The notes: generated by a model not told the origin, from the letters alone. Positions 33,796 to 43,189 are shown, counted from the first letter of the stretch. The stretch: DNA of 54,163 nucleotides from Methanobacteriota archaeon (GCA_023396365.1 JAEWWL010000050.1:1-54163), one strand, 5' to 3'. Numbers and translations: made by a program.

Positions 33796-34629
33796 TCACA
33801 CAACCACCAGAACAATGGCAAGCAGACCGCATACTGCGGATGCAACTGCACAGCCAATTACTGCACGCGGGAATCTCTTAAACTTCGGGTCATGCGGACC
33901 TTCGATTGTTCCTGTGATGTTGTATGCAGCCAAAACCGCATTGATAAGGAACATACCTACTGCAAATATTCCTGCAAGACCTACTGCGAGAGGAACAATC
34001 TCCTCTGCAGGAGCGTTGAGAATTGCCGGAAGGAACTCTTCGTATACTCCGAGAAGTTCGAGGTAGATTAATGTACCGCCAAGACCACCGAGCATACCTC
34101 CGATAACACCGCCTACATAGGAGATGAACGGAAGTCCGTGTCCTTCTGTACCCTGTGACTTGTAAGCTTCAAATGTGTCGCCTGTAATCGGGTCCTTTGC
34201 AACCTTACCTGATGCCGCGGGAATACCCATTGCATAAACGTAGACTACATTGACCATTAAACAGGTGACTGCCATCATAAGACCGCCGCCGATTGCTCCT
34301 CCTGCGAGTGCGACACCAAAGCCAAGCTCTGCTGCCCATGCACCGCCAAAGAGACCGGCAAGACCGGCACCGGCTGCAAGCATTGTAACACCTGTTGCAA
34401 TACCCGGTGACTGACCCATAGCTGCCGGAGCACCTCCGACCGGTACGAAGTGTACACCGAATCCGATTAAGACACCACCAATTACAACACCGATTAATGA
34501 CATGAATGCCAGACCCGGTGATACATAATAGATAACAGCCAGTGAAAGGACTAAGAGAACAATACCGACAACTACTGCTACCGGGTTCATTCCCTGTCCG
34601 CCTGCATGGCCTCCTCCAAGAGCGCTCAT
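33796..34629 (-). CDS. mtrD: tetrahydromethanopterin S-methyltransferase subunit D
   Basis: A 277-residue integral membrane subunit, Gly/Ala/Val-rich, with six or more helices and the conserved loops GIPAASGKVAKDPITGDTFEAYKSQGTEGHGLPF (about 138-170) and FKRFPRAVIGCAV near the end. Part of the Na+ channel core. Its ATG overlaps the mtrE stop by 4 bp (ATGA), with GAGGAGG upstream. A 156-codon frame on the opposite strand is only a shadow of its biased codons. Confidence 0.95.
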   Translation of the reverse strand: MSALGGGHAGGQGMNPVAVVVGIVLLVLSLAVIYYVSPGLAFMSLIGVVIGGVLIGFGVHFVPVGGAPAAMGQSPGIATGVTMLAAGAGLAGLFGGAWAAELGFGVALAGGAIGGGLMMAVTCLMVNVVYVYAMGIPAASGKVAKDPITGDTFEAYKSQGTEGHGLPFISYVGGVIGGMLGGLGGTLIYLELLGVYEEFLPAILNAPAEEIVPLAVGLAGIFAVGMFLINAVLAAYNITGTIEGPHDPKFKRFPRAVIGCAVASAVCGLLAIVLVVV

Positions 34630-35531
34630 GATGATGCCTCCTCTTTCTTCTCTTCTGTGTACGGACCGTATGTCTTACGTGCCCATTTCTCAACCATTCT
34701 GTCAATAATCATGAAGATGAGAATCAGTACAATACCTGCAATTACTGCACCCCAGCCGCTTGCGAACTCTTCGAAGAAGATTGTACGCCACAGCTCAAAG
34801 AATACAATAAGACCGAAACAGACACCTGATGCAGGGCCACCCATCTTTGAGGTGAACCATCCGTTGTCAAGTGAACTGCGCTGGCCTGCCTCTGCATATC
34901 GGACGATGTTACCGGATGCAGAGATTGGGACACCCGCACCAAACTTTTGTGACTGGTACTGGCGCTCCTTTCCATAGAACGGGTTGCCTGTTGCAGAACC
35001 TGCTGCTCCAAGTGCAATACCCCATACAAGTCCCAGAAGCGGGAGAGGGAAAGGATGTCCGAGTGCGTTTACCATAAGGAAACACATTGCCACACACGTA
35101 AATATTGCTACAAACGCATGCGCCATGGTCACGGTTGTAACCGATTTGATTAAATCGATGTAAACCGGCTGTTCAAATTTTGCCAGACTTGCAGTCCTGC
35201 CCAGGTATGCTGTAGTTGCATATACACCCTGTACAAATACAGCGATAGCCGAACCTAAGACTATAGCAAGAACGGGATTGTAGTTTATCGCCATTAGCGC
35301 CCATGCAAGGCCTGCTCCTAATGCACACCATAATCCGTACGCCGGGGGTTCTCCGGATATAGCTTTGCTATAAATACGGTGAATATACCCCATTTGCGGA
35401 GCGAGCTGAACCTGAGAATTCGGGTCACCCTGTGATCCGATATCGGATTCAGTATCTTCCGCAGCACCGGAAACAGTGGCAAGAGCGCCTGCAACAGCGC
35501 TTATACCGATGCCAAATAGTAACTCTTCCAT
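34626..35531 (-). CDS. mtrE: tetrahydromethanopterin S-methyltransferase subunit E
   Basis: A 301-residue integral membrane subunit and first gene of the mtr operon. Key stretches are DIGSQGDPNSQVQLAPQMGYIHRIYSKAISGEPPAYG (about 30-65), the cytoplasmic loop NPFYGKERQYQSQKFGAGVPISASGNIVRYAEAGQRSSLDNGWFTSKMGGPASG (about 175-225), and six hydrophobic helices around them. A charged C-terminus (TEEKKEEASS) faces the cytoplasm. MtrE is one of the large core subunits linked to Na+ translocation. The ATG at 35531 has GGAGG eight bases upstream. The promoter lies at about 35617-35632. Confidence 0.95.
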   Translation of the reverse strand: MEELLFGIGISAVAGALATVSGAAEDTESDIGSQGDPNSQVQLAPQMGYIHRIYSKAISGEPPAYGLWCALGAGLAWALMAINYNPVLAIVLGSAIAVFVQGVYATTAYLGRTASLAKFEQPVYIDLIKSVTTVTMAHAFVAIFTCVAMCFLMVNALGHPFPLPLLGLVWGIALGAAGSATGNPFYGKERQYQSQKFGAGVPISASGNIVRYAEAGQRSSLDNGWFTSKMGGPASGVCFGLIVFFELWRTIFFEEFASGWGAVIAGIVLILIFMIIDRMVEKWARKTYGPYTEEKKEEASS

Positions 35532-35616
35532 TAAGGCATCCTCCTGTGTGCTACATGCACCAGAGATACACGTTTCACGAAACCCTTTTTGGATTCAAAA
35601 ATAAGTCGTTAAGTAG

Positions 35617-35632
35617 TTAATTAAAGCTTTCG
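35617..35632 (-). promoter_or_regulatory. mtr operon promoter (BRE/TATA)
   Basis: The minus strand reads CGAAAGCTTTAATTAA, a purine-rich BRE followed by a TATA-like box, in the 200-bp gap between mcrA and mtrE. Transcription would begin near 35595, leaving a ~65-nt leader. Between promoter and gene lies GTTTC-AC-GAAAC (35572-35583), a short inverted repeat that could be an operator. Confidence 0.55.
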
Positions 35633-35701
35633 AAAGAATTGTGCCAAAAAAAATTGAATAGCCGCCCCCGATTGCGGATTAATCTGCTTTATACTGATTA
35701 T

Positions 35702-35733
35702 TTTGATCTAAAGAAAAAAATATTGTGTAGATC
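35702..35733 (-). terminator. terminator of the mcr operon
   Basis: After the mcrA stop the minus strand reads GATCT, ACACAATA, a run of seven T, CTTT, AGATC: an inverted repeat around a U-run, 10-30 bases beyond the gene. It separates mcr from the downstream mtr promoter. Confidence 0.55.
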
Positions 35734-37440
35734 TTACCTTGCTGGTATGATCAGTGAGCGCTCTCCGGCAGGCATGAACTCGCGGATTGCTCCCTTTGCG
35801 AATTCGCGGCGGGGTTCTGCAAAGTCGAATTTCAGTGACGGATCTGCGAATGTAATCTTTACGAGCGGGTTGAAGGAGAATGCATCGCCGCGGCCGTAGT
35901 GGGCTGCACCGACGATAGCTGCGTATTCTCCCTGGTGTCCGACGTTCATTGCGTAGTTCGGGTAGTTTGGTCCACGAAGCTCGCCCATCAGACCGCGGTC
36001 AGGCTCCATTGAGAGTGAGTTTGCTGAACCGCACTGGTCCTGAAGGTCGTAGCCGAAGAATCCGAGACGTGACCATCCTTCCTTGTGCATGAGCATTGAA
36101 AGATACCAGCCGTTAAGACCTGCATTGGAGTTTCCTGTTGCAATTGAACAGGACAGACCGCAGGCAGCTGCAAGAACACCGGCACGCTGTGAACCACCAA
36201 AGTGGTCTTCCATCATTGTCGGGTACTGCTCATACTGCTCCATACCGTTTAAGTTGACCTCTGTTGCGATGTCGTTTACAACTTCCTGTGTTGGCTTGAC
36301 AGTCTTTGCGGGGCTTGGGTGTGTGTAGTCTACGCCGTATTTGTCTTTGATGTAGTCCATACCGTAGTATGTGAACTCGTCGAGGATGTTGTCTGTGTAT
36401 GCTGCTGTTGCATACTGTGTAAATCCGACACCACCTGACATGTAGGAACCAAGCCAGATCTGGTCAAAGAGCATTGTACCTGCACCGACAACCTCAAGTG
36501 CTGCCTTTGCGGGGTCTTTTGGATACTTGCGGTCTCCCTGGATAATATCTGCGAAGAGACCGAATTTAATTCCACCGGGCTCGTTTGGACCACGTGCACG
36601 GCGTGCCGGCAGGTGGGATGCCATCTGAATAACACCAGCGTGTTTTGCTGCGAATGAAAGGTCAGCTACTGCTGCTTCACCGGCGCACATCCTGTATGCT
36701 GCGATGAAGGACATTCCAATCTGCATAGCAGACCATCTGGAGGTTGTTCCACCATCACATGTCCTTGAGACTGTTGTCGGGATGTGGATTGCCTGGTACA
36801 TTGATTTGCCGACCTGCTTTTTGAGGATATCAACCTTGTCTGCAGGGAAGAGCTTTTCAATGTTGATTAAGAACTGCGGCTCGATGTCGTCTGCCATCTC
36901 GTCGTCGCCTGTAAAGACTTTGACGTAACAGTCATCGACAAGGCCGGGGTGTGTCTCAACCATGTGTTCCTGGACGACTGCTGCGCCAGGCATTGCATGG
37001 TTTAGGATGTGAAGATACTCGTTGATTGTTTCAGGAGTAACTTCTTTTCCAAGACGCTTCTGGAGTGTTGCATGTGCAAGGTCCATTCCGACAATGACAG
37101 TCCTTCTGATGTCATCCCAGAACTGCTGCATTGCTGCATTGTTTACAAAGTGCAAGTCATCTCCTTCTACGAAGACATCAGTTCCTGATACCTGATAGGT
37201 CATGAGCTGTCTCTGACCCATCGGGATACCACCAAGGTGGCAGTGCTCCGGGTCATACATGGCCATTCCACGCTTCATCTCAATGCCCTTTGTTGCTGCC
37301 ATAAACTCGCGCTTACGCGGGGACTGGCGGACACCATTGAAGTTGTAGAATGCGGTCTTTACTGACTCGGGGTCTTCTCCCTGGAACTTCTCTTTAAGTG
37401 CGTTAAGGAAAAGCTTCTGTGATCTCTCAATTTTTCCCAT
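35734..37440 (-). CDS. mcrA: methyl-coenzyme M reductase subunit alpha
   Basis: A 568-residue catalytic subunit of MCR, which makes methane from methyl-CoM and coenzyme B at the nickel cofactor F430. Axial Ni ligand Gln157 (VVQEHM), methyl-His candidate H267 (AAKHA), methyl-Arg candidate R281 (RARGPNEPGG) and active-site Tyr343 (GFTQYA) are present. So are methyl-Gln candidate Q418 (GGSQRA), thioglycine G463 and methyl-Cys C470 (GYDLQDQC). Positions are inferred by aligning remembered motifs of the Methanothermobacter enzyme. The ATG follows mcrG by 5 bp. As in all known MCRs it needs modification enzymes that are not in this window. Confidence 0.98.
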   Translation of the reverse strand: MGKIERSQKLFLNALKEKFQGEDPESVKTAFYNFNGVRQSPRKREFMAATKGIEMKRGMAMYDPEHCHLGGIPMGQRQLMTYQVSGTDVFVEGDDLHFVNNAAMQQFWDDIRRTVIVGMDLAHATLQKRLGKEVTPETINEYLHILNHAMPGAAVVQEHMVETHPGLVDDCYVKVFTGDDEMADDIEPQFLINIEKLFPADKVDILKKQVGKSMYQAIHIPTTVSRTCDGGTTSRWSAMQIGMSFIAAYRMCAGEAAVADLSFAAKHAGVIQMASHLPARRARGPNEPGGIKFGLFADIIQGDRKYPKDPAKAALEVVGAGTMLFDQIWLGSYMSGGVGFTQYATAAYTDNILDEFTYYGMDYIKDKYGVDYTHPSPAKTVKPTQEVVNDIATEVNLNGMEQYEQYPTMMEDHFGGSQRAGVLAAACGLSCSIATGNSNAGLNGWYLSMLMHKEGWSRLGFFGYDLQDQCGSANSLSMEPDRGLMGELRGPNYPNYAMNVGHQGEYAAIVGAAHYGRGDAFSFNPLVKITFADPSLKFDFAEPRREFAKGAIREFMPAGERSLIIPAR

Positions 37441-37445
37441 TTAAA

Positions 37446-38207
37446 TCACTCCTTTGGCATAAAGCCGTATTTTGTCCTGAGCGCATGGATACGCTGGATG
37501 TATTCAATATACTCTGCATCATCACGGTATGCAACACCGACAAGTGAGTGGAAGATTGTTGAGTGTGCTTTTACCCATTTGTCGTTCATTGGCTTTCCGA
37601 CTGCAACCTCACGGTCCAGCGGCTCTCCAATCTGGTCTTTTACATACTTTACAATGCCGTCTTTTCCGAGAACACAGCGCTGGAGCATATCAAACATCAT
37701 TCCATCTTCTGCAAGACGAAGTGAGTGTCCGTGAACTGTTGCACCACGGCATGATACCAGTGCCGGGTCAAACATTTCTGTCTCGATTAAGAATTTTGCA
37801 TACTGCTCAAGGTCACGCTCACGGCATTCAACGATCTGACGGCCTGAGAGTGTACCGGGGTCAATACCACGGAAGCGGTAGCATTCTGCGTATGTACGCT
37901 GGTATGGCTGGGATGGTGCGTTGAACATTGAGTCAGCAAACTGAATGTAGCGGACGCGGTCTCCTGCCTTTGCTCCTTCTGTTGGTTTTACAATCTTTCT
38001 GATTGGACAGTCAGGCTCCTGCTGTTCTGCAAGGGGCGGGTGTGCTGTCGGGTATGCTGAACCTGGTGCACGGTGACCAAGGATAAGCACTACGTCTTCA
38101 TCTGTTACATCACGAACCTTTTCAAGTTTGTGTGCCGGGTCCATCTGTTTGCGCCTGTTAGCCGCAACAGTTGATGTACCTGGCCCGTACTGTGGTTTGT
38201 AAGCCAT
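37446..38207 (-). CDS. mcrG: methyl-coenzyme M reductase subunit gamma
   Basis: A 253-residue MCR subunit beginning MAYKPQYGPGTSTVAANRRKQMDP, with ILGHRAPGSAYPTAHPPLAEQQEPDCPIRK, YIQFADSMFNAPSQPYQRTY and ATVHGHSLRLAEDGMMFDMLQR, all typical. The frame could start at GTG 38216, but AAGGTG fits as SD six bases before the ATG at 38207, which gives the family N-terminus. It lies between mcrC and mcrA in the usual BDCGA order. Confidence 0.97.
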   Translation of the reverse strand: MAYKPQYGPGTSTVAANRRKQMDPAHKLEKVRDVTDEDVVLILGHRAPGSAYPTAHPPLAEQQEPDCPIRKIVKPTEGAKAGDRVRYIQFADSMFNAPSQPYQRTYAECYRFRGIDPGTLSGRQIVECRERDLEQYAKFLIETEMFDPALVSCRGATVHGHSLRLAEDGMMFDMLQRCVLGKDGIVKYVKDQIGEPLDREVAVGKPMNDKWVKAHSTIFHSLVGVAYRDDAEYIEYIQRIHALRTKYGFMPKE

Positions 38208-38223
38208 TTTTTTCACCTTAATG

Positions 38224-38844
38224 TTATTGTTTCATCACATTCATTACAGCCGAAATTACTTCAGCCAGTTTTTCTCTTGGCGGCGTCTGTCCGCGGGTAA
38301 CCCCGCTTATTATTGCCACCACTTTTCCCTTTGTGCGAATGTTGTCACTTTCCGGAAGGACAAAGGCGGTTTTAACGCCTGCCTTTGCAAGATCTTCATA
38401 GTCTATCGGGGCCTGCGACACCACGATTGCATCAATATTGCATTGTGAGAGAATTTTGCGGACTTTTTCAACAACATGGGAACGAACATTTCCATGATGG
38501 AGAATTGCCACCTTATGCTGCTCAATCTGGGCAACTTCCTTCTCGCTCACACCGAAATAGGCACCCAGAACAGAGCCTGCAATCTTGGGGGCATCAGAAG
38601 GGACGCCGCTTCCTGCGTTTAGCACAAGAGTGCTTACGGAGAACTCGACGCCTTCCCTTCTGAGTCCTGATGTGATGTCGCATACAGGTTTGGTCACATG
38701 GCGTCTCCCGGGAGACATGCCTACAACTATGACATCGGGACGGCGGCATTCAGATATTGTGCCACGCTGTGCGAGACCTCCGCCTTTTCCCATGCCCATA
38801 CTTTCGCGGCAGTCTACAACCTGGGTTACACGACCAAGCGGCAT
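38224..38844 (-). CDS. mcrC: methyl-coenzyme M reductase operon protein C
   Basis: A 206-residue accessory protein, McrC, thought to belong to the ATP-dependent activation machinery of MCR. Characteristic stretches are VTQVVDCRESMGMGKGGGLAQRGTISECRRPDVIVVGMSPGRRHVTKPVCDIT near the N-terminus and FVLPESDNIRTKGKVVAIISGVTRGQTPPREK near the C-terminus. Its ATG lies 1 bp after the mcrD stop. Not part of the mature enzyme. Confidence 0.95.
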   Translation of the reverse strand: MPLGRVTQVVDCRESMGMGKGGGLAQRGTISECRRPDVIVVGMSPGRRHVTKPVCDITSGLRREGVEFSVSTLVLNAGSGVPSDAPKIAGSVLGAYFGVSEKEVAQIEQHKVAILHHGNVRSHVVEKVRKILSQCNIDAIVVSQAPIDYEDLAKAGVKTAFVLPESDNIRTKGKVVAIISGVTRGQTPPREKLAEVISAVMNVMKQ

Positions 38845-38845
38845 T

Positions 38846-39316
38846 TTATCTTAAACTCTGTATGATTACAGGACCGTCTTTTTTCCTTGGATCTGAAAGA
38901 CCAAGTACCGATTCATCCGTTTCAGGGCCGTATTTGCAGTAATCAGATACTGTAGGCGAGGTTTTCATAAACCTGCCCTCCTGGACCCGGCACGGGAAGT
39001 CTTTAAAGAAATCTTCTGCGACTTTTCGAATCTTTTCTATGACAGTCTTGTCTTCGACCTCGAATATTACAATTCCAACCTGAACCCTAAGCTCCATTTC
39101 CGCATTGCCTACTTTTATGGCACGCCTGTTGGAGTTCTCGTTGGGTTTTCCTCTGGCCGGACCGTAAGGTACAAGAGCAGGAAGGGAAGGGCCGTTTATG
39201 GTCATTCTCCTTATTCCCTGCACCTTTACAACTTCATTGAGAAATTTCTCGGCAGTCACCGGCGATAACATGCGGAGCGGGACTGCCCTGCACTGGGGAT
39301 ACTGGCTTTGTGTCAT
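38846..39316 (-). CDS. mcrD: methyl-coenzyme M reductase operon protein D
   Basis: A 156-residue accessory protein, McrD, reported in the literature to bind MCR during assembly or F430 delivery. Marks are QCRAVPLRMLSPVTAEKFLNEV, INGPSLPALVPYGPARGKPN and VGIVIFEVEDK. It lies 21 bp after mcrB and has no clear SD. It is slightly acidic/basic balanced with no membrane segment. Confidence 0.95.
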   Translation of the reverse strand: MTQSQYPQCRAVPLRMLSPVTAEKFLNEVVKVQGIRRMTINGPSLPALVPYGPARGKPNENSNRRAIKVGNAEMELRVQVGIVIFEVEDKTVIEKIRKVAEDFFKDFPCRVQEGRFMKTSPTVSDYCKYGPETDESVLGLSDPRKKDGPVIIQSLR

Positions 39317-39337
39317 TCGAATCTGTATTTAATCTAT

Positions 39338-40642
39338 TCAGACGCCTTTTGCGATCTGCTGGATCGGCTTGTTGAACTCTGGGATCTGACCGTAGGTCTC
39401 GCCCATGATTGCGGATGTTCCCTCAGGTGTGAACATCTGTGTACCTGCATCAAGTGCACAGGCTGCAACGACACACGGAATTGCACAGCCGTTTGCGTGG
39501 CGTGTAACTACGTGGTTTCCGTTGAAGATACCTGGACCTCCACCACCGTAGATTGAGTGGCTGAAGAATGAGAAACCTACTGCTGTTCCCATTACACGGC
39601 CAAAGTCTGTTGACGGAAGGCCGGTCTCGTGCTCAAGAAGGTCGTTGAAGTAGAGAAGTGTTGAGGAAACTGCCTGTGCGAAACGTCCTGCACCACAGTT
39701 TACCATGGTTGCTGCAAGTGTACCTGCTGCTGCATATGCGTTCCACATCATCGGGTCCTTTGTGTCGTAGAACTGGAAGTAGCCGCCCTTCTTTCCTTTG
39801 ACGATTACTTTGTCCTCGATTGCCTTCTCAACAAGTGACTGTACGACTGTACCGACAGTTCCTGTCTGACCGTTCTCTTTTACAAGTTCGTATACAAGGT
39901 TGTTTGCGTTAAGACCCTGATATGCGTACTGGAGAAGCATGTGGCGCTCGAACGGGCCGATTGCACCGCCCATCTCAAACTCTCCTGCAACTTCAAGAGT
40001 TGATGAAAGAGCTGCACCCTGCATTGCATTTCTGCCGGTCATCATAACAAAGTGGTTGACACCGATGTTACGAAGAGCATATCCAAGACCTTCGTTGTTC
40101 TGCGGGTTTGAAAGGATTGATGTTACAAGTGCCCCTTCCATATCCATTGTGTGCGGGTAGCCGCCGAAGGTTGTTGCCTTTACAGTTGATGCATTGAACA
40201 TGTCAATGTTGAACTCGTCAACAATTGCATATGTTGTTGCTGCCGCAACTGCTGTGATTGCCGCATCGTATGTGGATGCTCCATCGATACGTGCCTTTGG
40301 CACTTCTACGAGGAGAAGCTGTCCGCCTTTGTACTCATGGACAACTGTCTCGCCGCCGAGAACATCTACCATGTCTTTAATCTTTCCAACAATTGATGCC
40401 TTGTTCTTCATAATTGGAAGATCAAGTTCACGGCCCATGATTACGCCGCCCTTTCCGAGCTTGCCGGTCTTAAGAGCTGCCTCAATACCGCCAAGGTTTA
40501 CTGCTACGCTCCTCTTTGTGAGGTCGATAAGCTTTAAGGTTGCCGGGTTGACAAGCGGGCTTACCTTCTCGAGTGAAACGTTGCTTTTCAGAACTTTTCC
40601 GTCGTCTGAATAAAGATCGACTGTGTCTTTATATTTTGCCAT
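39338..40642 (-). CDS. mcrB: methyl-coenzyme M reductase subunit beta
   Basis: A 434-residue MCR subunit and first gene of the operon. It starts MAKYKDTVDLYSDDGKVL and ends in the family block FSFFSHSIYGGGGPGIFNGNHVVTRHANGCAIPCVVAACALDAGTQMFTPE. The open frame runs on to 40681, but ATG 40642 has AGGAGG six bases upstream and is the conserved start. The codon choice of this operon is visibly more G/C-rich and restricted than that of the flanking genes, as expected for very abundant proteins. Confidence 0.97.
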   Translation of the reverse strand: MAKYKDTVDLYSDDGKVLKSNVSLEKVSPLVNPATLKLIDLTKRSVAVNLGGIEAALKTGKLGKGGVIMGRELDLPIMKNKASIVGKIKDMVDVLGGETVVHEYKGGQLLLVEVPKARIDGASTYDAAITAVAAATTYAIVDEFNIDMFNASTVKATTFGGYPHTMDMEGALVTSILSNPQNNEGLGYALRNIGVNHFVMMTGRNAMQGAALSSTLEVAGEFEMGGAIGPFERHMLLQYAYQGLNANNLVYELVKENGQTGTVGTVVQSLVEKAIEDKVIVKGKKGGYFQFYDTKDPMMWNAYAAAGTLAATMVNCGAGRFAQAVSSTLLYFNDLLEHETGLPSTDFGRVMGTAVGFSFFSHSIYGGGGPGIFNGNHVVTRHANGCAIPCVVAACALDAGTQMFTPEGTSAIMGETYGQIPEFNKPIQQIAKGV

Positions 40643-40735
40643 ATTTTTCCTCCTATACCCATTATGTGCAATGCTTTTCATTCACTGAATACTGACAGAT
40701 GATACTGCCGAATACTATGGTAATCACTAATGCAC

Positions 40736-40783
40736 GTCCCCGCATGGGACAAGGGTACATTATCTTGAACTCAGAATATAAGC
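40736..40783 (-). promoter_or_regulatory. mcr operon promoter with a hairpin at the predicted transcript start
   Basis: Minus strand GCTTATATTC (40774-40783) is a good TATA box. About 25 bases on, near 40750, transcription would begin exactly at GTCCC-CGCAT-GGGAC (40736-40750), a 5-bp hairpin, leaving a ~110-nt leader to mcrB. The start site is inferred from TATA spacing only. Confidence 0.45.
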
Positions 40784-41213
40784 ATTCCTAATATGAAGCA
40801 ATATAATTGCAAAAAAATAGATTCCCAATATAGGTTAATTTCAAATATCAGAAAGATATTCTTTGGAATTTTTTTGAGTTTGCTACGCAAACATCTATAA
40901 AGTATTACTCTTTATGACAAATAAATTAACTAATTTGGCGAAATCCATGCGCCGCAATTTCATAATTAAAAATTCAGAGAAAATGTTTCCTTAAAAAGCC
41001 TGAATTTTAAAAAAATTAATTTTACGAAAGAAAAAAATTGATCAGATCTGAAAAAAAATTCATACCTTATCTAATCTCACTATGAATTTTTTTTGCAGAC
41101 TGCAAATTAATGACTTAAAACGAAAATAAAAGCAGAAAAAAAAGGTGAAAAAATATTTTTTAAAAAAAATTATTTAAAAAAAAGTTTTGTGAAACGATCA
41201 GGTATTTTTCAAT
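40784..41213. other. gene-free region upstream of mcrB
   Basis: About 430 bp without a plausible gene. It contains the palindrome GTTTGC-TAC-GCAAAC (40878-40892), about 100 bp upstream of the mcr TATA box, and a AATATC-AGAAA-GATATT hairpin near 40846-40862. Long U-runs after the gene ending at 41214 (41150-41195 on the minus strand) form its terminator. The rest is A/T-rich filler. Confidence 0.5.
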
Positions 41214-41822
41214 TTATTTCTCTGCTATTTTTTTAAGTATCGCTTTAATCTCCCTAAGTTCAGATACTGCCACTGAATCAGATAATATTTCAGAGCCTGA
41301 ATCATCGCCGCCGGTTGCGGCAGCTGAAGAACCCCTGCTTCTTACAAATTTCATTATCATCTCACGCAGCTCTTCAGGCTCCTCCATTCCGCAAAGTTTT
41401 ATTTCCGCAAGGTTCTGTGCTGATGCACTTGCAGTCTGAATTTTCACATCCGATATTTTAAAGAGCCGCATTACTGGCCCCTGAACTATATCGACATTTG
41501 TAATCCTGTTATAAGGAACAATACCGGTCTGCCTGAACCAGACACCGCGTTTCCAGGTTATTTCAGTATTGTTGAGATGATAGACAATTGATCTGTAATA
41601 CAGTTCATTCCAGACAGCAACAATCAAAACGGCGACTGCAATTATTACAAGTACCAGTGCCGTTATATTGATCTCAAATCCTTCAAATATGATTACCTCA
41701 AAGGCCATTCCCATAAGAAAAATTATTCCGGTTATGAGAACAATTCCTGCAATCATTATCAGATTATAAATCTTAAACTGGGATGCAGGCTTAAAATCCT
41801 TAAGAAGGGCAATTTTATCCAT
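41214..41822 (-). CDS. PH-domain membrane protein (bPH2/DUF304, YdbS-like)
   Basis: A 202-residue membrane protein. Two hydrophobic hairpin helices (about 22-42 and 52-72) precede a bacterial-type pleckstrin-homology domain: YYRSIVYHLNNTEITWKRGVWFRQTGIVPYNRITNVDIVQGPVMRLFKISDVKIQTAS, the classic pattern of this family. A Gly/Ser/Asp-rich linker and a short C-terminal helix SVAVSELREIKAILKKIAEK follow. Function in archaea is unknown. Single gene; SD before the ATG is weak (CAGGT). Confidence 0.85.
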   Translation of the reverse strand: MDKIALLKDFKPASQFKIYNLIMIAGIVLITGIIFLMGMAFEVIIFEGFEINITALVLVIIAVAVLIVAVWNELYYRSIVYHLNNTEITWKRGVWFRQTGIVPYNRITNVDIVQGPVMRLFKISDVKIQTASASAQNLAEIKLCGMEEPEELREMIMKFVRSRGSSAAATGGDDSGSEILSDSVAVSELREIKAILKKIAEK

Positions 41823-42193
41823 ACCTGAAATTAAGAAAACATCACATATAAATTGAGAAGATGTTCTGACTACCTAAGAATTGAAATTTTGCAAAAAAAA
41901 GGTGTGAGTAATAATTCTTTTCCAGAGTGATTTTTCGCTGAATTTAAGGCAGATAAATTTTGTTTTTGGCATATGTATAAGAAAAGTCAGTTAACCCGCA
42001 TAAGTGACATTCCCCTTTTGATTTGCATGCCTTTTGTGCCGACAAAATTTGTTAATCATAAATAATTAATATATTTGAACTGTCAGCAATTATTAGTTAT
42101 CATATTCAGATAAATAAAGGTTTTTAAGAAAAAAACCCGGATCAGATAAATATTAATTAAAAATGGTTATCAGGTCAGATTAAATCTGATATG
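41823..42193. other. intergenic region between fwdC and the PH-domain gene
   Basis: 370 bp with no gene. Behind fwdC the palindrome TCAGATT-AATCTGA (about 42174-42188) and GGTTTTT-AAGAA-AAAAACC (about 42119-42138) form hairpins and probably terminate fwdC transcription. The remainder is A/T-rich and presumably holds the promoter of the PH-domain gene, which I cannot place. Confidence 0.4.
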
Positions 42194-42970
42194 TTAATAG
42201 TATTCATACGAACATACCAGAAGGTGTCCTTTTCCTCTGTTTGCAACATCCCCTGAAAAGACGGTAAATTTTTTTGAGTCAATTATCTCTTCACCCTCCT
42301 TTGAAAATGCAGGAGGCATTGCATATGCCTTCCCGTAAATTATTGCTTTTCCGTCCTTCATATTTCCACAGGGGCGGTGACAGTCGCCGTATATTCTTAA
42401 GGTTCCTCCTTTCATGTCAACGCCTGCCATGTCTCCGGCACAACCATGGATTATTATCTCTCCGCCTGCAAGACATTCCCCGCAAAAGTCTCCTGCATCA
42501 CCCATCACCTCAAGCACACCCCCCTTCATTCCGGTTTTTACCCCTCTGTATCCGGCTCCGCAGTAGTGGGACACATTTTTTCGGCAGATAATCTTTCCGC
42601 CCTCCATCTCACGCCCCAGCCACCCGTCGGCGTTTCCTGATATTTCTATTAAGCCGCCTTTCATAAAATTCCCGCAATGCATCCCGATGTCACCCATGAC
42701 ACTTATTTTTCCGGCCTCCATATACTCGCCGATTCGCTTTATTGTCCCTGTTGTTTCTCCTTTAAGGATTATCTCAACATCACAGGCATCTTCTGCATCG
42801 CCTGTGACAGCTACATCAAAAAATTCATTCAGCTTTTTTTCCCTGTTTCCTTCCCAGACCTTTAATTCATTGTAATCATCTCTGATGAAATTTGCAGGTA
42901 TTATCTCCTCGGCTTCAACAGATATATCTGGTTTTTTCCTCTCTTTGACTGTCAGGGTTACAATTCTCAT
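42194..42970 (-). CDS. fwdC: formylmethanofuran dehydrogenase subunit C
   Basis: A 258-residue subunit of the Mo/W enzyme that fixes CO2 to formylmethanofuran, the first step of methanogenesis. The C-terminal two thirds is the GXGXG beta-helix seen in glutamate synthase, visible as repeats MEAGKISVMGDIGMHCGNFMKGGLIEISGNADGWLGREMEGG and AGGEIIIHGCAGDMAGVDMKGGTLRIYG. The frame extends to 43048, but ATG 42970 (MRIVTLTVKE) has GGAG upstream and is the family start. It is orphaned from the other fwd subunits, next to the molybdate/tungstate cluster. Whether it is the Mo- or W-type cannot be told. Confidence 0.92.
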   Translation of the reverse strand: MRIVTLTVKERKKPDISVEAEEIIPANFIRDDYNELKVWEGNREKKLNEFFDVAVTGDAEDACDVEIILKGETTGTIKRIGEYMEAGKISVMGDIGMHCGNFMKGGLIEISGNADGWLGREMEGGKIICRKNVSHYCGAGYRGVKTGMKGGVLEVMGDAGDFCGECLAGGEIIIHGCAGDMAGVDMKGGTLRIYGDCHRPCGNMKDGKAIIYGKAYAMPPAFSKEGEEIIDSKKFTVFSGDVANRGKGHLLVCSYEYY

Positions 42971-43189
42971 TTTATGTCTCCAAAACAAACTGCAAATTTT
43001 TGCATTTGTTTTTTTTGTTACAGACAGCACAAATTCATCAGAAGACAAAAGACCAATGCTTCATGCCACATGTATGGTTTTTCTGTTTTGGTTTTCAGCC
43101 TAAATATGTTTTGATTGGTATGATTCTTCTCCTGTTCCTCTGGCAGATTACCAATTATTATATCCTGCATTATCCATATTCATAAAACA

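Noticed and set aside
33596..34705. Long frames opposite and inside mtrC, mtrD and mtrE (up to 166 codons)
   Set aside because: Shadows of highly biased codons in abundant-protein genes; no ribosome sites and implausible composition.
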